A DNA stretch of 6,503 nucleotides from Phycisphaerae bacterium. Its GTDB lineage: Bacteria > Planctomycetota > Phycisphaerae > Sedimentisphaerales > SM23-30. Positions 5,760 through 6,503 of this stretch are shown piece after piece. The notes beneath the pieces were generated by a model, which had not been told where the DNA came from, searched no databases, and was given only the letters and a program-made list of their open reading frames with translations. The translations under genes were made by a program, and so were the position numbers. Where the stretch lies: positions 1 to 6,503 of the forward strand of contig JAIPFO010000221.1 of assembly GCA_021736565.1 (NCBI GenBank), written 5' to 3'. Numbering within the stretch: position 1 is the stretch's first letter; each line of letters begins with the position of its first letter.

Positions 5760-6503
5760 GGATCGCTCCTTTCTCCTGCAGGATCGAACGGGTCACCACC
5801 GCGACAATGACCACAGCGCCGCCGGCGAGGGCCCATTGGCCAGGTATTTCCCCTTTGAACAGGCCAACCCAAATCGGATTGAGGATGGGTTCCAGCATCG
5901 TGATGATGATCGCCTCTAGCGCGGTAACGTGCTTGATGGCAATGGTATAGATGACATACGCCAGCCCGATCTGGACCACACCGGCGATCAGCAGGCACAG
6001 CCAGCTCTGCGCATCGGGCATGGCCTTGAACATAAACGGCAGGGTGACCAGCCCTACCAGGATATTACCGAGAAAGACGGACCCGATAGGCGAAGCGTCT
6101 TTTTGCATTCGCATAAAGATAAACATGGCGGCAAAAAAGAGGCCGCTGAGAATCCCGAAGATGTTCCCCAACATCTTTTCGCTGCTCAGATCGTCCAAAA
6201 AAAACAAGGCCATCCCGCCCAGGGTTACCGCGATAAACAGCCAGTCAAGCCGTGCGACCTTCTCCTTGAGCAGCCATCCGCCCAATAACGCGACATAGAC
6301 CGGTGCGGTATATTGCAGTAACACCGCGTTGGCGGCGGTGGTCTTTACCATGGCCAACACGTAACAGGTCAGTGTAATACAATAGCAAACGGCCCCGGCG
6401 ATCTGCACTTTGAAAAAGGTAAAATCCTTCCGCCGGATAAAAACCAGCAAGACCGGCAAGGGGAAAATACGCCGGACCCCGGCAATGGCCTGCGCATTCC
6501 AAC
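5749..6503 (-). CDS. EamA/DMT-family membrane transporter (5' end outside window)
   Basis: 250 residues are visible, ending at a TGA (5749-5751). The frame is open to the window edge, reading W-N-A-Q-A-I-A-G-V-R before the in-frame TTG at 6459, so that TTG is internal and the true start lies off the window. The protein is very hydrophobic, with about eight or nine membrane helices. Both EamA repeat signatures are seen. The first half has 'ANAVLLQYTAPVYVALLGGW' then LLKEKV and 'TLGGMALFFLDDL'. The second half has 'ALEAIIITMLEPILNPIWVG' then 'GEIPGQWALAGGAVVIVAVV'. EamA proteins usually have ten helices and about 290-300 residues, so some 40-50 N-terminal residues are missing. Members export or import small metabolites such as amino acids; the substrate cannot be inferred. 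Its 3' end overlaps the start of a DUF58-like remnant, so the two were probably one operon. Confidence 0.88.
   Translation of the reverse strand, partial: WNAQAIAGVRRIFPLPVLLVFIRRKDFTFFKVQIAGAVCYCITLTCYVLAMVKTTAANAVLLQYTAPVYVALLGGWLLKEKVARLDWLFIAVTLGGMALFFLDDLSSEKMLGNIFGILSGLFFAAMFIFMRMQKDASPIGSVFLGNILVGLVTLPFMFKAMPDAQSWLCLLIAGVVQIGLAYVIYTIAIKHVTALEAIIITMLEPILNPIWVGLFKGEIPGQWALAGGAVVIVAVVTRSILQEKGAIHVE
5766..5772 (-). promoter_or_regulatory. Strong Shine-Dalgarno inside the end of the transporter gene
   Basis: AAAGGAG on the minus strand, 6 nt before the ATG at 5759; a second AGGAG lies just upstream of it. It sits within the last transporter codons, a typical arrangement for coupled translation, and is the main evidence that the short downstream ORF was once a real gene. 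Confidence 0.65.

Noticed and set aside
5585..5998. 137-codon minus-strand frame overlapping the transporter end
   Set aside because: Its residues are a shifted reading of the transporter and of the DUF58-like ORF; Cys/Arg/His-rich composition typical of a shadow frame.

Overview
The window looks like a stretch of a bacterial chromosome, most likely a planctomycete (Phycisphaerae-like). That assignment is an inference from memory of protein families. It rests mainly on the secreted protein at 1090-2214, whose duplicated core ('PEG..I.DR' ... 'G.VTVY..RNF.L') resembles uncharacterised planctomycete proteins, and on a DUF58-type N-terminus downstream of a transporter. No phage, insertion sequence, CRISPR array, tRNA or rRNA was seen.

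Layout. (1) 2-367 (+): the C-terminal end of an FAD/NAD(P)-binding glutamate synthase small-subunit-type oxidoreductase, followed 53 bp later by (2) 421-969 (+), a 182-residue protein with two TFIIB-type zinc ribbons, probably in the same transcript. A weak hairpin plus T-run follows. (3) 1090-2214 (-): a secreted, internally duplicated protein, with (4) 2346-2888 (-), a LOG-family nucleotide-binding protein, upstream on the same strand. Each of these two appears to have its own -10 element. The LOG transcript may be leaderless. (5) 2889-3173: a divergent, AT-rich intergenic region of about 285 bp with an inverted repeat and a helically phased direct repeat. (6) 3174-5612 (+): a large membrane histidine kinase with a periplasmic c-type-haem sensor domain, a Cys/His-rich PAS domain, a second PAS domain and a complete HisKA-HATPase core, but no receiver domain. 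(7) 5616-5759 (-): a 47-codon ORF with a strong Shine-Dalgarno that resembles the first residues of a DUF58 protein and then stops. It overlaps by 11 bp the end of (8) 5749-6503 (-), an EamA/DMT-family transporter whose N-terminus lies off the window.

How the parts relate. The genes do not form one obvious pathway: glutamate synthase plus zinc ribbon, secreted protein plus LOG, the sensor kinase, and transporter plus DUF58 remnant are four separate transcription units. The most noteworthy points are the haem/Cys-rich orphan sensor kinase, the tail-to-tail junction where a receiver-less kinase meets a truncated DUF58 gene (consistent with a deletion or rearrangement, or with an assembly join), the duplicated secreted protein, and the Ser substitution in the LOG signature loop. 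I see no convincing evidence for a wholly new multi-gene system.
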